A stretch of 64,000 nt of DNA from Polyangium spumosum (GCF_009649845.1 NZ_WJIE01000019.1:62001-126000); one strand, 5' to 3'; counted from the stretch's first letter, positions 25,348-39,658 are shown. Notes: generated by a model from the letters alone, not told the origin. Translations and numbers: made by a program.

Positions 25348-26319
25348 TCAGCCCGCACCCCAGCCCACGGGGGCGATCCAGGCGAGCACGATCAGCACGC
25401 AGAGGAGGATCCACATCGCGTCCGGGATGATGGCCTTGCCAAACGCGGGCCTGCGCTCGAGCAGCGGATCCTCGATCCGGGGGCGCCCGAAGATACGCGG
25501 AAAGGGGAGCGCGAAGAGGAGCAGGAGCGACATCGGCTCGAAATACGGCATCGTGCAGAGCAGGATGATGTTCACGTGCAGCGCGCATATCACCCACGCC
25601 CACGCGAGGCGCCAGCGCGCGCCGAACAGGAGGACGAACGAGCCCCCCTCGATCACGAGCGTCAGCAGCGCGGAGAGCCGCGCGAGATCCGGGCTCTCGA
25701 CGAGGGCTTGTCGGTACGAGAGGAGCCACGGCCACGCCGCGAGTGGCTCCTGCGAGAGGACGAGCCAGCGAATCTGGCTCGGATTGACCCAGCCAAACCC
25801 CGACGCAAAGAGCTTGCTCAGCGCCGAGCCCACGTACCCGGCCGCGATACAGGCCATCGCGCCCGCCTCGGCGAGCGACTCGCGAAACGGGCGCCCCTCG
25901 GGCGTCTCGGCGATAGGCCCCGCGACGACGCGGGCCCAGACGGCGCCGAGGACCCAGCCGAAGAGCATCGCCCCCGGGAAGAAGCAGTTCCGCGACGGCG
26001 TGCCGAAGAGCTCGATCTGCCACTGGCTCAACACGGCCATCCACGTGATCGCCCAGAGGCCCGCGGCGATCGTCCACCGACCGAGGGCGACGAAGAGGAG
26101 GCCCACCGCGGCGAGGCCAAAAAGCGCCCAGGCGAGGGCCGGGGTGTTCGGCAAGAATTGCAGGACCCCGGGCGATTTCGGCGCAAAATGGGGGTCGCTC
26201 GCCATCCGCGCGACGGACCAGGCCTCACCCAGGAAGACGAGCCCCGCGATCGCGGCGAGGCCGATACGCAGCGGGGCGCGCGAATACCCATCCCACGGGG
26301 AGCCGTACGCGAGGCTCAA
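25348..26319 (-). CDS. HTTM-like polytopic membrane protein
   Basis: A 323-residue protein with about seven or eight membrane segments. The start is the TTG at 26319: GGAGG sits about 7 bases before it, and it overlaps the stop of the upstream gene as TTGA. The layout and motifs (GYVGSALSKLFASGFGWVNP, then WALVLSQ-like segment RWLVLSQEPLA, and ALHVNIILL) resemble the HTTM family, relatives of vitamin K-dependent gamma-carboxylase. In that family the membrane core is common, but the substrate in most bacteria is unknown. Coupled translation with the upstream small anchored protein suggests that the two work as a unit, as seen for HTTM proteins paired with a short partner. Confidence 0.75.
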   Translation of the reverse strand: MSLAYGSPWDGYSRAPLRIGLAAIAGLVFLGEAWSVARMASDPHFAPKSPGVLQFLPNTPALAWALFGLAAVGLLFVALGRWTIAAGLWAITWMAVLSQWQIELFGTPSRNCFFPGAMLFGWVLGAVWARVVAGPIAETPEGRPFRESLAEAGAMACIAAGYVGSALSKLFASGFGWVNPSQIRWLVLSQEPLAAWPWLLSYRQALVESPDLARLSALLTLVIEGGSFVLLFGARWRLAWAWVICALHVNIILLCTMPYFEPMSLLLLFALPFPRIFGRPRIEDPLLERRPAFGKAIIPDAMWILLCVLIVLAWIAPVGWGAG

Positions 26320-26786
26320 GGCGCCCTCCGGCGTACGCGGCAAACGGCGATCTCGCAATCGTCGATCGCCGGCGGCCCCGGGCGATCTTCGAGCTTCCAC
26401 GTCCGCCAGACGAGGCGCGCGCCTTCCATCCCCGAGGCGTCGGACGTCACGTGCGCGTCGAAGTGGACCTGCAGGTCGCGGGCGACGTATTCGACGCGCC
26501 CTTGATCATGGTGCGCGCAGTGCCGGACGTCGTCGAGCTTCGGCCACGCGGGCGCGCAGGAGAAGGCGTCGAACGCCGTGATCTCCGCGGCCTCGCCCGA
26601 GGCGTCGATCACCACGAGGACCCGCGACGCGACGTCGGGCGAGCGCCCCTGGTACATGTCGAAGACCGAGAGCGGGAAGAAATTGCGTACGCCCCTCGCC
26701 GCGAGCAGATAGGCGATCGCAATCGCCCACGCAGCGACCATGGCGAGCTTGTGGCGTTCGTCCCGATGCCCGCCCGCGAGCGACAT
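26316..26786 (-). CDS. Single-pass membrane protein, partner of the HTTM-like protein
   Basis: A 156-residue protein. The ATG at 26786 is chosen because it directly precedes a charged stretch and one membrane segment (about residues 13-32, LAMVAAWAIAIAYLLAARG); the frame is open further upstream but composition there is not coding. The rest, starting FFPLSVFDMYQG, is a soluble domain with four cysteines (FSCAPAW, RHCAHHD, DDCEIAVCRV) that would lie outside the membrane and may form disulfides. I do not recognise a family. Its stop overlaps the TTG start of the HTTM-like gene, so the two are translationally coupled. Confidence 0.7.
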   Translation of the reverse strand: MSLAGGHRDERHKLAMVAAWAIAIAYLLAARGVRNFFPLSVFDMYQGRSPDVASRVLVVIDASGEAAEITAFDAFSCAPAWPKLDDVRHCAHHDQGRVEYVARDLQVHFDAHVTSDASGMEGARLVWRTWKLEDRPGPPAIDDCEIAVCRVRRRAP

Positions 26787-26880
26787 TGGCGGGAGCCTAC
26801 CATTCACGGATCGACGCGCGCAACACCTCCCTCGCGAGGGCGCTGGCACATCGGCTCCGCCCGGCGTAACCTCCCGCCCC

Positions 26881-27957
26881 ATGCGTACCCTCCCGGCTCT
26901 CGCCCTCGCGGGCGTCGCCCTGCTCTTCGCCCCCGGCGCCCTCGCCGAGGGCGACCCCGCGCGCGGCAAGCAGCTCCTTTTCGAGCGCGGATGCGCGGCC
27001 TGCCATTCCTTCGACGGCTCCGCGCGCCCCGGCCCGACCTATCAGGGCCTCGTGGGCAAGACCCGCAAGGTCATCACCCAGGAAAAACCCCGCGAGCTCG
27101 TCGCGGACGCGGCCTACATCCGCCGCAGCATCCTCGAGCCGAACCACGACATCGTGGAGGGGTACATGCCCGGCGCCATGCCGGGGCTCGCGATGCGCGA
27201 GGGCGACGTCGATCACCTCGTCGCCGCGATCGTGGAGATCGGCACGCCCGAGAAACCCGCGGAGGTGGCCACGAAGGCGAAGGACGGCAGCCTCGGCGTG
27301 CTCGCGGCCGCGACGCTCGCCTTTTTCCTCGGCCATGTGGGGCTGTCGAGCCTGACGATCCGGCGCCCGCTCATCCAGAAGCTCGGCGACAAGGGATTCC
27401 AGGGAATCTATTCGATCCTCGTCCTCGCGGCGTTCGTCTGGATGATCTTCGCTTATCGCGCGGCGCCTCACGAAGAGCTCTGGCGCGCGCCGCCGTGGAC
27501 GCGCGGGATCCCGCTCGTCGTCATGCCGATCGCGTTCTTCTTCATGGTCTGCGGCTTCACCACGAAGAACCCCACCGCGGCGGGCCAGGAGAAGACGATC
27601 GGCGCCGAGCCACGCGGGATCGTGCGCATCACGCGGCACCCGGGGTTATGGTCGTTCGCGCTCTGGGGCCTGGCCCATATCCCGCCGAACGGGGACGTGG
27701 CGTCGGTCTGCCTCTTCGGCGGGATCGTTTGCCTCGCGATCGCGGGGATGTTGCACATCGACAGCCGCCGCAAGGCCACGCTCGGCGAGGCGTGGGCGCC
27801 GTTCGCCGAGAAGACCTCGATCGTGCCGTTCGCCCGCGGGGGCGTGGGCAAGGCGTTCGCCGAGATCGGTATCGTGCGGTTCGTCGTGGTGATCTTGCTT
27901 TACGTCGGCATGCTGCACGGGCACCGGATGCTGATCGGCGTGTCGGCGATGCCTTAA
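26881..27957 (+). CDS. Cytochrome c fused to an NnrU-type membrane domain
   Basis: A 358-residue protein joining two usually separate parts. A signal peptide (to about residue 22) leads to a class I cytochrome c with heme motif CAACH (Cys38, Cys41, His42) and a likely axial Met in GYMPGAMPG (about residues 95-103). Residues 135-350 contain six hydrophobic segments with FFLGHVGLSS, RITRHPGLWSFALWGLAH and RRKATLGEAW, features of NnrU, a family linked to nitric oxide/nitrite metabolism and related to 15-cis-zeta-carotene isomerase, which itself carries heme. The fusion suggests that electrons pass from the periplasmic heme to the membrane domain. This is inference. Its stop codon overlaps that of the convergent histidine kinase within TTAA. 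Confidence 0.85.
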   Translation: MRTLPALALAGVALLFAPGALAEGDPARGKQLLFERGCAACHSFDGSARPGPTYQGLVGKTRKVITQEKPRELVADAAYIRRSILEPNHDIVEGYMPGAMPGLAMREGDVDHLVAAIVEIGTPEKPAEVATKAKDGSLGVLAAATLAFFLGHVGLSSLTIRRPLIQKLGDKGFQGIYSILVLAAFVWMIFAYRAAPHEELWRAPPWTRGIPLVVMPIAFFFMVCGFTTKNPTAAGQEKTIGAEPRGIVRITRHPGLWSFALWGLAHIPPNGDVASVCLFGGIVCLAIAGMLHIDSRRKATLGEAWAPFAEKTSIVPFARGGVGKAFAEIGIVRFVVVILLYVGMLHGHRMLIGVSAMP

Positions 27958-30080
27958 GCCTCCGTCAGCGGAATCCCGCACAGATTGGCGATGAGCGACA
28001 CGAGCCGCCCGAGGTCCACCGGCTTCGGCACGTGCCGCTGGAACCCCGCGGCGAACGCGCGCTGGCTGTCCTCGCTGCGGGCATAAGCCGTCAGCGCGAT
28101 CGCCGGGGTCCGCCCGCCGACCTCCGGCGGCAACGTGCGAATGCTGCGAATCAGCGCATAACCATCCATCCCCGGCAGGCCGATGTCGCTCACGAGCACG
28201 TCGGGCCGCGAGCGCGAGAGGTCGTCGAGCGCCTCGTCGCTCGACGCGGCGAGCGTCACGGTCGCGCCCCGCTCCTCGAGCACACGCCGCAAGAGAGAAC
28301 GCGCGTCCTCCTCGTCGTCGACCACGAGCACCTTGAGCCCCGACAAACGCACCTGCTTCTCGGTCGGCGCGGCGCTCTCGTCCTCGGACGCGCGCGTCGC
28401 CGGCGTGCTCCGGATGGGCAGCTCCACCGTGAATGTCGCGCCCTTGCCCACGCCGTCGCTCGCGGCGCGGATCGTCCCGCCGTGCGCCTGGACCATTTGC
28501 TTGACGAGCGCGAGCCCGAGCCCGAGCCCTCCATGCCGCCGCGCCGTCGATCCGTCCGCCTGCCGGAAGGCCTCGAAGAGATGCGGCATGAACGCAGGAT
28601 CGATCCCCTGCCCGGTGTCGCGCACCCGGAGGAGCAGCTTCGAGCCGCGAAGACACGCGCTGAGCTCGACCTCGCCGTCCTTCGGCGTGAATTTGATCGC
28701 ATTCGACAGAAGATTCCAGACGACCTGCTGGAGCCGCTCGGGATCACCGAGCGTGAAGCCGAGCGGCCCGAGCCGGACCACGAGCTTGACGCCGCGGGAC
28801 TCCGCCACGGGCCGGAGCGACTCGACGGCGGCCTGGGTGACCTCCACGAGGTTCGTCGGCACCATATCGAGGCGGAACTTGCCGCTCACGATACGCGAGA
28901 TGTCGAGCACGTCGTCGATGATGCGCGCCTGCGCCCGCGCATTCCGCTCGATGACCGAGAGCGCCCGCTCGACCTGCGGCGGCGCCTTCTGGCGCGCGAG
29001 GACGGCCCAGCCGAGGATCGCGTTGAGCGGCGTCCGGAGCTCGTGCGAGACCGTCGCGAGGAATTGGTCTTTGGCCAGGCTCGCGAGCTCCGCCTCGGCG
29101 CGCGCGGCGCGCTCGCGCTCGAGCAGCGCGGCGCGCTCGGCCTCGTGCGCCGAGCGCTGGAGGTGCCGGGCCACGGCCCAGGCCGCGCGCTCCGCCATCG
29201 CCGCGAAGAGCCGCTTGTCCAGATCGGCGAACCGGCTCGCCTGGCTCGATCCGATGACGGCCACCCCGACGACCTCCCCGAAATGGAGGAGCGGCACGCC
29301 ATAAAGCGCCCGCGTGCCCCTGGATTTCACGCACGCGCAATCCGGGAACGACAGGGCGCCCTCCATTTCGACCGGCTGCTTGCCCGCGGCGATCGTCCCG
29401 CAGAAGCCCTCTCCGATACGCACGGAGAAACCCTCGTCGACCTCGTGCGGGCCCACGACGGCGCGCACGCGGAGGTCCTCGCCCTCGCGGAGCAAGACCA
29501 TCGCCGAATCCGCCGCGTCCGCCGCGCCCAGGAAGACATCGAGCAGCTCGCGCAAGAGCACGCCGAGCTCGTCCGTCTCGAGCGCCGCCGTCGCGATCCG
29601 CTCGAATGCCACGAGCCGGCGCACGGCCTCGTCGCGCTCCCGCGTCCGGAGCTCGACCTGCGCCTTGCGGATCTCCTCCCTCTGCTGGAAGAGATCCACG
29701 AACGCCTTCACCCGCGCGCGGAGCACGTCGACGTTGAACGGCTTCGTGATGTAATCGGCGGCGCCGCTCGCATACCCGCGGCGCGCGTACGCCTCGTCGC
29801 GGTGGATGGCCGTCAAGAACAGGATCGGCACCTCGCGGCCATACTCGGTCTCGCGCATGCGGCGCGCGACCTCGAAGCCGTCCATGTCCGGCATCTGGAC
29901 GTCGAGCAGCACGGCCGCGAACGGCTCACGACGCACGCACTCCAGGGCCTCGATCCCCGATTTCGCCTCCACGAGCCGGGCCCCGAGGGGCTTCAGCACC
30001 GCGGCGAGGACGAGCAGGTTTGCGGGGGTATCGTCGACGAGCAGGACGCTCGCCAGCGGCGTGCGTTGTTCCGCGTTCAT
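27954..30080 (-). CDS. Hybrid histidine kinase REC-GAF-HisKA-HATPase-REC
   Basis: A 708-residue cytoplasmic signalling protein. Domains in order: receiver (about 8-125, LLVDDTPAN, LLDVQMPDMDG, TKPF), coiled coil, GAF (about 165-315), dimerisation domain with phosphorylatable His346 in SHELRTPLN, ATPase with N-box NLLSNAIKF and G-boxes DTGQGI and GLGLGLALVKQ, and a second receiver (about 590-705, VVDDEEDARSLL, SDIGLPGMDGY). There are no membrane segments. ATG at 30080 has AGGAG 3 bases before it; an ATG at 30113 that overlaps the upstream stop as TGATG is the alternative. It directly follows the large HAMP-array kinase and is probably its signalling partner, receiving phosphate on its N-terminal receiver. 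Confidence 0.88.
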   Translation of the reverse strand: MNAEQRTPLASVLLVDDTPANLLVLAAVLKPLGARLVEAKSGIEALECVRREPFAAVLLDVQMPDMDGFEVARRMRETEYGREVPILFLTAIHRDEAYARRGYASGAADYITKPFNVDVLRARVKAFVDLFQQREEIRKAQVELRTRERDEAVRRLVAFERIATAALETDELGVLLRELLDVFLGAADAADSAMVLLREGEDLRVRAVVGPHEVDEGFSVRIGEGFCGTIAAGKQPVEMEGALSFPDCACVKSRGTRALYGVPLLHFGEVVGVAVIGSSQASRFADLDKRLFAAMAERAAWAVARHLQRSAHEAERAALLERERAARAEAELASLAKDQFLATVSHELRTPLNAILGWAVLARQKAPPQVERALSVIERNARAQARIIDDVLDISRIVSGKFRLDMVPTNLVEVTQAAVESLRPVAESRGVKLVVRLGPLGFTLGDPERLQQVVWNLLSNAIKFTPKDGEVELSACLRGSKLLLRVRDTGQGIDPAFMPHLFEAFRQADGSTARRHGGLGLGLALVKQMVQAHGGTIRAASDGVGKGATFTVELPIRSTPATRASEDESAAPTEKQVRLSGLKVLVVDDEEDARSLLRRVLEERGATVTLAASSDEALDDLSRSRPDVLVSDIGLPGMDGYALIRSIRTLPPEVGGRTPAIALTAYARSEDSQRAFAAGFQRHVPKPVDLGRLVSLIANLCGIPLTEA

Positions 30081-30112
30081 GATCTCCTGGGGGGCCAACA
30101 TTCGCAATCCCA

Positions 30113-35599
<5,487 letters not shown>

Positions 35600-35733
35600 T
35601 CCTCGTTCCCCCGGGACATGCTTGGTCCGCCACACGACCACTCCTCGGAGTGAGCGGTCCTGACCCAGTGTGGCCAAGGGCACAGGCTTAGCTTGGTTCG
35701 AGACACCGTGCCCGCACCTTAATGCATGAGGCC

Positions 35734-35746
35734 GTCACGTCGTGAC
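35734..35746. promoter_or_regulatory. Palindrome between divergent kinase and regulator genes
   Basis: GTCACG-T-CGTGAC is a perfect 6-base inverted repeat around one base. It lies in the 240-base gap between the poly-HAMP kinase gene and the winged-helix regulator gene, 94 bases before the latter's TTG. A dimeric regulator could bind here. Nothing else definite was seen in this gap. Confidence 0.35.
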
Positions 35747-35839
35747 ACGAGAATGCACGCCTCCGCCTGCCTCGCCGCGCTCCGCAGCTCGGTTGCAGGG
35801 TATGCACGCGGGTGGTACGCACTCGCCCCGGGAGCGAAA

Positions 35840-36241
35840 TTGACCGAGGAGCGGCGATTGCCTGACGAGGTCGCGCGGTTCATCGCCGACCACATCACTT
35901 CGGTGGAGCAACTGGAGATCCTGTTGCTCCTGCGCAGCACACCCGAGGAGGAGTGGACGGCCCGCGCGATCTCCGAATCTTTGCGCACGAGCGAGCAATC
36001 GGTGAGCCGCCGCCTGGCCGATCTGGAGTCGGGCGGCCTCGTCGCTTCCCGCCCGGGCTCCGCGCAACGCGTCTACCAGTACGCTCCTGCGACGGACGCT
36101 TTGCGCGACGGCGTCACGAACCTATCGTCGGCCTACACGGAGCTGCGTTACAAGGTGCTCGACAGCATCTTCTCGAACCCGATCTCCAACCTGCACGTCT
36201 ACGCCGAGGGGTTCCGGTTCAGAAAGGATCGGGATGGCTGA
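35840..36241 (+). CDS. Winged-helix transcriptional regulator
   Basis: A 133-residue protein. The TTG at 35840 is chosen because GGGAG lies 5 bases before it, and because the conserved part starts soon after; an in-frame ATG at 35726 would add 38 residues of poor coding character. Residues 15-80 form a helix-turn-helix: ITSVEQLEILLLLRSTPEEE, then TARAISESLRTSEQSVSRRL, then a wing SGGLVASRPG. The C-terminus (YKVLDSIFS) is likely helical and may dimerise. It overlaps the first DUF5985 gene by 8 bases, so these three genes form one operon. It may sense membrane or energy state and control the operon or the divergent kinase gene; this is inference. Confidence 0.8.
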   Translation: MTEERRLPDEVARFIADHITSVEQLEILLLLRSTPEEEWTARAISESLRTSEQSVSRRLADLESGGLVASRPGSAQRVYQYAPATDALRDGVTNLSSAYTELRYKVLDSIFSNPISNLHVYAEGFRFRKDRDG

Positions 36242-36491
36242 GTTCGTCTATTCCCTCTGCCTGGTGGCCAGCCTGGTCTGCGCAGCGCTGCTGCTCAAGA
36301 ATTACCGGCACACCCGGCTGCGCCTCATGTTGTGGACGGGGCTCTGTTTCTCCGCGCTCGCCCTGAACAACCTGCTGCTCCTCACGGACCTCTTGATCGG
36401 GCAGCTCGCCGATCTCGCGATCCCGCGCGTCGCCACCGCCGTGATCGCCGCGGGGCTGCTGCTGTACGGCATGATCACGGAGGTCACGTGA
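36234..36491 (+). CDS. DUF5985 small membrane protein, first copy
   Basis: An 85-residue protein made up of three membrane helices: FVYSLCLVASLVCAALLL, LMLWTGLCFSALALNNLLLL and VATAVIAAGLLLYGMI. The opening MAEFVYSLCLVASL and the loop KNYRHTRLRLMLWTGLCF fit the DUF5985 family, whose function is not known. AAGGATCGGG precedes the ATG. It overlaps the regulator gene by 8 bases and its stop overlaps the GTG start of the second copy (GTGA), so production should be closely linked; the two probably form a hetero-oligomer. Confidence 0.8.
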   Translation: MAEFVYSLCLVASLVCAALLLKNYRHTRLRLMLWTGLCFSALALNNLLLLTDLLIGQLADLAIPRVATAVIAAGLLLYGMITEVT

Positions 36492-36769
36492 TCCAGGTCC
36501 TGTCGGGCGCCTTCGTCGGCATGGCCCTGGCCATCAGCCTCTTTTTCTTTCAATTCTGGCGAAAGAGCCACGAGCGGCTGTTCGCGCTGCTCGCGCTGAT
36601 CTTCGCCCTCCTCTCGATCGAGCGCTCCGTGCTGGCGTTCGTCCCCGCCGGGCACGAGAGCCGGCACCTCATCTTCCTCGTCCGGCTGCTCGCGTTCGTG
36701 CTCCTCATCGTGGGCATCGTCGACAAGAACCGCGGACAGCCCCGCCGCTTCGGGCCGCGGCCGCGTTGA
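36488..36769 (+). CDS. DUF5985 small membrane protein, second copy
   Basis: A 93-residue protein with three membrane helices (LSGAFVGMALAISLFFFQFW, FALLALIFALLSIERSVLAF and LIFLVRLLAFVLLIVGIVD) and a basic tail ending RRFGPRPR. It begins with GTG at 36488, overlapping the stop of the first copy by four bases. FFQFWRKSHERLFALLALIF is like the other DUF5985 form that usually accompanies the first. The tail could face the cytoplasm and bind the regulator encoded two genes upstream, but that is a guess. It ends 21 bases from the stop of the convergent cytochrome gene. Confidence 0.75.
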   Translation: MIQVLSGAFVGMALAISLFFFQFWRKSHERLFALLALIFALLSIERSVLAFVPAGHESRHLIFLVRLLAFVLLIVGIVDKNRGQPRRFGPRPR

Positions 36770-36790
36770 CGGGGCATTCCGTCATTTCCT

Positions 36791-38500
36791 TCAGAGGTCG
36801 ATCGACGCCTGCGCCGCGACCGAGGGGACGGGCGGGCGCGCGCTCGCCATGCCCGAGAACCGCACGGCCGCAGGCTGAGGCACCTTCGCGAGCGCCTCGA
36901 GCTCCGAAGGACGCACCGTCTGATAAAGCAGCTCCACCGTCACGCGCCGGACGGCCGCGCCGCCGCCAATCTCGTACCGGACCCGGTCGGAGCCGGCCTG
37001 GAACGTGGCGTCCCCCGCGACGCCGACCGGCCCGATCCATTCGATCCACGTGTCCGCGCTGGACCAGCCGAGCGGCAAGAGGCGATTGTCTTTGGTATAC
37101 CCCACCGCGGCGAGCGGCCTGTGCGTGGGCGCGCCCGAGGCGTCCCTGGGGACGGCCTCGTAGACCTGCACCTCGGACTCGTTCGTGATGACGTCTCGAT
37201 GGGGCAGGACCGTATCTCCGCGGTCGAGCCGCGCGCCATGACGGTCGACGAGTGCGCCCGCCGCGTCGAAGGCGCCCGATTCGAAGAGCAGCTCGCCGCC
37301 CGCGCCCTCGGCGCGCAGGTGGAGCCACGCGCGCCGGCTCGGATACCCCGTGGGGAATTTGTGCCCCGCGTGGTTCTCGACCTGCACCTCGACGGCGAGC
37401 GCCGTGCCCGAGAGGGACGCCGAGAGAATGCTGACGACCGCGCCCTCTCGAATGTGCTCTTCGGCCCGCGCGGCGGCCTGCTCGAGCTCTTCTTTGGGCA
37501 CGCCCCCGCCCGTCCATTCCGTGTTGTCGGCGAGGATGCGCAACATGTAGGCATTGCCGCCGCTGAACCGATGCTGCCCGAACGGCTTGCGCGCGCCGAG
37601 CCCCTCGGGCCACTTGGCGATGGGCGAGGAGATATCCATCTTCGCGCCGTCCTGCGTGGGCATGTGGCACGTCCCGCAAGGGACCCCGGGCTCGAAGGTG
37701 GAGTTTTTCCACTCGAGGTACGGCGCCTGCTCCAGGAAATCACCCACCTTCTGGTTTCCCTTCATGACGGGCACGAGGACGGTGTGGCACGTCGCGCAGA
37801 CCTCGCTCTTGGTGATATGCGTGGAGGCGGTGGGCGTGTAATTCACGATGAGCTGCATCGGGTCCACCTTGGGCACGAGGTGCGGGCCATAGATCTCCCG
37901 CTCGTATCCGATGACGAAGCCGCCGCCGAAGCTCGACGTCTTGCCGAGCCCCTCGTCGGCGATCTGGTGGCATAACGTGCACGTCACGCCGTCGCGGGCG
38001 AGCAGCGCCTCCTCGCCGTCGCCCGCGACCAGGGCCTCGTAGCTCAAGTGTCCGCCGCCCTGCGCGTGCTCCTCGGACCCGGCGGGGGCGTGGCAACGCG
38101 TGCACGTCTGCTCGACGAACGCCTCCTTCCCCGCGTGTTCGACGAGCTCCTCGCCGAAGACCGCGAGGTAATAGGGATCCCGCGCGGCGAAGGCCATCAT
38201 CGAGCTGCGCCACAGGTACACCGGGGAGATGTCGTTGCCCGCGGCGTCGTGCATCACGGTCGTCTCCGGCCCGGCGAGATGGCATTGCCCACACTGGCCG
38301 CTCGTGGCGAAGCGATCGGTGCTCGCGGGCTCTCCGGGCGGCAGCGGGTCGAGCGGCGGCGGGAGCACCACCTCGGGCTCGGGCGCGGGCCCGGTCGAAG
38401 CCCCCCCGCCCGGCTGCGTCTCCCCACAAGCAACGCCGGCCGGCAAAAGGAAGAGCAAGAGGCTCACGCGGAGCACGCGTCGGCTGTTCGTCACGTTCAT
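36791..38500 (-). CDS. Pentaheme cytochrome c lipoprotein
   Basis: A 569-residue protein with five CxxCH heme sites: CGQCH, CTRCH, CTLCH, CATCH and CGTCH. All lie in the first 300 residues. The signal peptide ends PAGVAC, a lipobox, so the protein is lipid anchored. The second half (about 330-560) has HAGHKFPTGYPSRRAWLHL, typical of the C-terminal domain found with multiheme cytochromes in this family. Two ATGs lie close together; the one at 38500 has GGAGGG 6 bases before it. The protein probably passes electrons across the periplasm or to an outer acceptor. No partner oxidoreductase gene is adjacent, so the electron source is unknown. Confidence 0.85.
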   Translation of the reverse strand: MNVTNSRRVLRVSLLLFLLPAGVACGETQPGGGASTGPAPEPEVVLPPPLDPLPPGEPASTDRFATSGQCGQCHLAGPETTVMHDAAGNDISPVYLWRSSMMAFAARDPYYLAVFGEELVEHAGKEAFVEQTCTRCHAPAGSEEHAQGGGHLSYEALVAGDGEEALLARDGVTCTLCHQIADEGLGKTSSFGGGFVIGYEREIYGPHLVPKVDPMQLIVNYTPTASTHITKSEVCATCHTVLVPVMKGNQKVGDFLEQAPYLEWKNSTFEPGVPCGTCHMPTQDGAKMDISSPIAKWPEGLGARKPFGQHRFSGGNAYMLRILADNTEWTGGGVPKEELEQAAARAEEHIREGAVVSILSASLSGTALAVEVQVENHAGHKFPTGYPSRRAWLHLRAEGAGGELLFESGAFDAAGALVDRHGARLDRGDTVLPHRDVITNESEVQVYEAVPRDASGAPTHRPLAAVGYTKDNRLLPLGWSSADTWIEWIGPVGVAGDATFQAGSDRVRYEIGGGAAVRRVTVELLYQTVRPSELEALAKVPQPAAVRFSGMASARPPVPSVAAQASIDL

Positions 38501-38605
38501 GGCCATCCCTCCGATCCGTCAGCCGCATGAAACCAGACCGGCGCGCACGAGGCGATCGTATTGTGCAGGCGGGAGGGGAAAAGCGGTAACGAAACGGAAT
38601 GTCAG

Positions 38606-39658
38606 CTAGCATTCCGGGACGAGGTCCACGCCACCAAAAAACGCGTCGACGAGGCTCTTCCAGGCGCGCGTGTTCTCCTCGGGCCCACATTTGAACGCGG
38701 GCTTGCCGAGCTTCTCCCCGCGCAGCGTGGCGCGGGTCTCGCGATAATACCGCGCGGCGAGGTCGGCGCCGTACTCGTTCACGGCGTCGCCGTTGTTCGG
38801 CTGGAAGGCATAATAGGTGCCGCCGCGGACCATCGTGGGCATGGGCGCATAAGGCGCGAGGCAAGGGGCGCGCGTGCCGCATTTCTGGAGGATGGCGTCG
38901 TGGATCGGTCCGAGCGTCTTTCGTGACCAGGACGTGGGCCCGGGGAGGCGCGTGGCGTCGTTCAGGTGGAAGATCTCGTGGAACAGGGTCTCGCGCACGG
39001 CCTCGGCGGTGTGGTGGAGCGAGCCCGAGACGTTGTACCCGATGCTCCAGCCGCTCGCGTAGGCCGAGGGGGTCGTGCGGCCGACGGAGCGGAAGAACTT
39101 CCATGCAATGGGGCGATGTCGATACTGGACGCTCGTCTTCGCGCGGGCGGCGATTCCGTTGAAGAAGGCATCGAAATCGGCGCTCGACGCGGCGATCCAG
39201 GCGAGGTGTTTTTCGTGGCGGCCGACGGGCAGCTCCGGGACGATACGGATCGCGCCGCGAAACCCGCCATCCATGACGTAGGCCTGCTCGACGCCGACGA
39301 CGCTGCCGGTCTTCTCGTAGAGGGAGAGCACGGTGGCGAGGGCGGAGGCGTGCCCCTCGTAGCGTCTCGCGAGCAGGCAACGAATCCGCGCGGGCTCGTC
39401 GGCTTCGAGGCAGGTATTCGGAGGCGGTACGACGTCGGGGAAGAGCAGGATGACGGCGTCATTGGCCGAAATGGCCGGCGGGGCGGGGGCGGCCGGCGCA
39501 GGAGCGGACGCGGGAGCGGAAACGGGAGCGGTCGCGGCGGGAGCGGTCGCGGCGGGAGCGGTCGCGGCGGCGGGCGCCGGGTCGGGGGGCGCGGGGGGCT
39601 TCGCGCAGGAGACGAGCAGGAAAAGCGCGGGGAGGGCGCGGCGCATGCGAGAAAACAT
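38606..39658 (-). CDS. HExxH putative metallopeptidase lipoprotein
   Basis: A 350-residue protein. The signal peptide (ALPALFLLVSC) ends with a lipobox, followed by an Ala/Pro/Thr-rich linker of about 50 residues and a globular domain. In the domain, LFHEIFHLND contains HEIFH, the zinc-binding and catalytic motif of many metallopeptidases, and NEYGADLAARYY lies downstream where a third ligand is expected. Six cysteines could pair as disulfides. No family name is assigned. ATG at 39658 or 39646 could start it; neither has a clear ribosome binding site. Upstream lies a copy of the palindromic repeat that also borders the far side of the accessory island. Confidence 0.7.
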   Translation of the reverse strand: MFSRMRRALPALFLLVSCAKPPAPPDPAPAAATAPAATAPAATAPVSAPASAPAPAAPAPPAISANDAVILLFPDVVPPPNTCLEADEPARIRCLLARRYEGHASALATVLSLYEKTGSVVGVEQAYVMDGGFRGAIRIVPELPVGRHEKHLAWIAASSADFDAFFNGIAARAKTSVQYRHRPIAWKFFRSVGRTTPSAYASGWSIGYNVSGSLHHTAEAVRETLFHEIFHLNDATRLPGPTSWSRKTLGPIHDAILQKCGTRAPCLAPYAPMPTMVRGGTYYAFQPNNGDAVNEYGADLAARYYRETRATLRGEKLGKPAFKCGPEENTRAWKSLVDAFFGGVDLVPEC

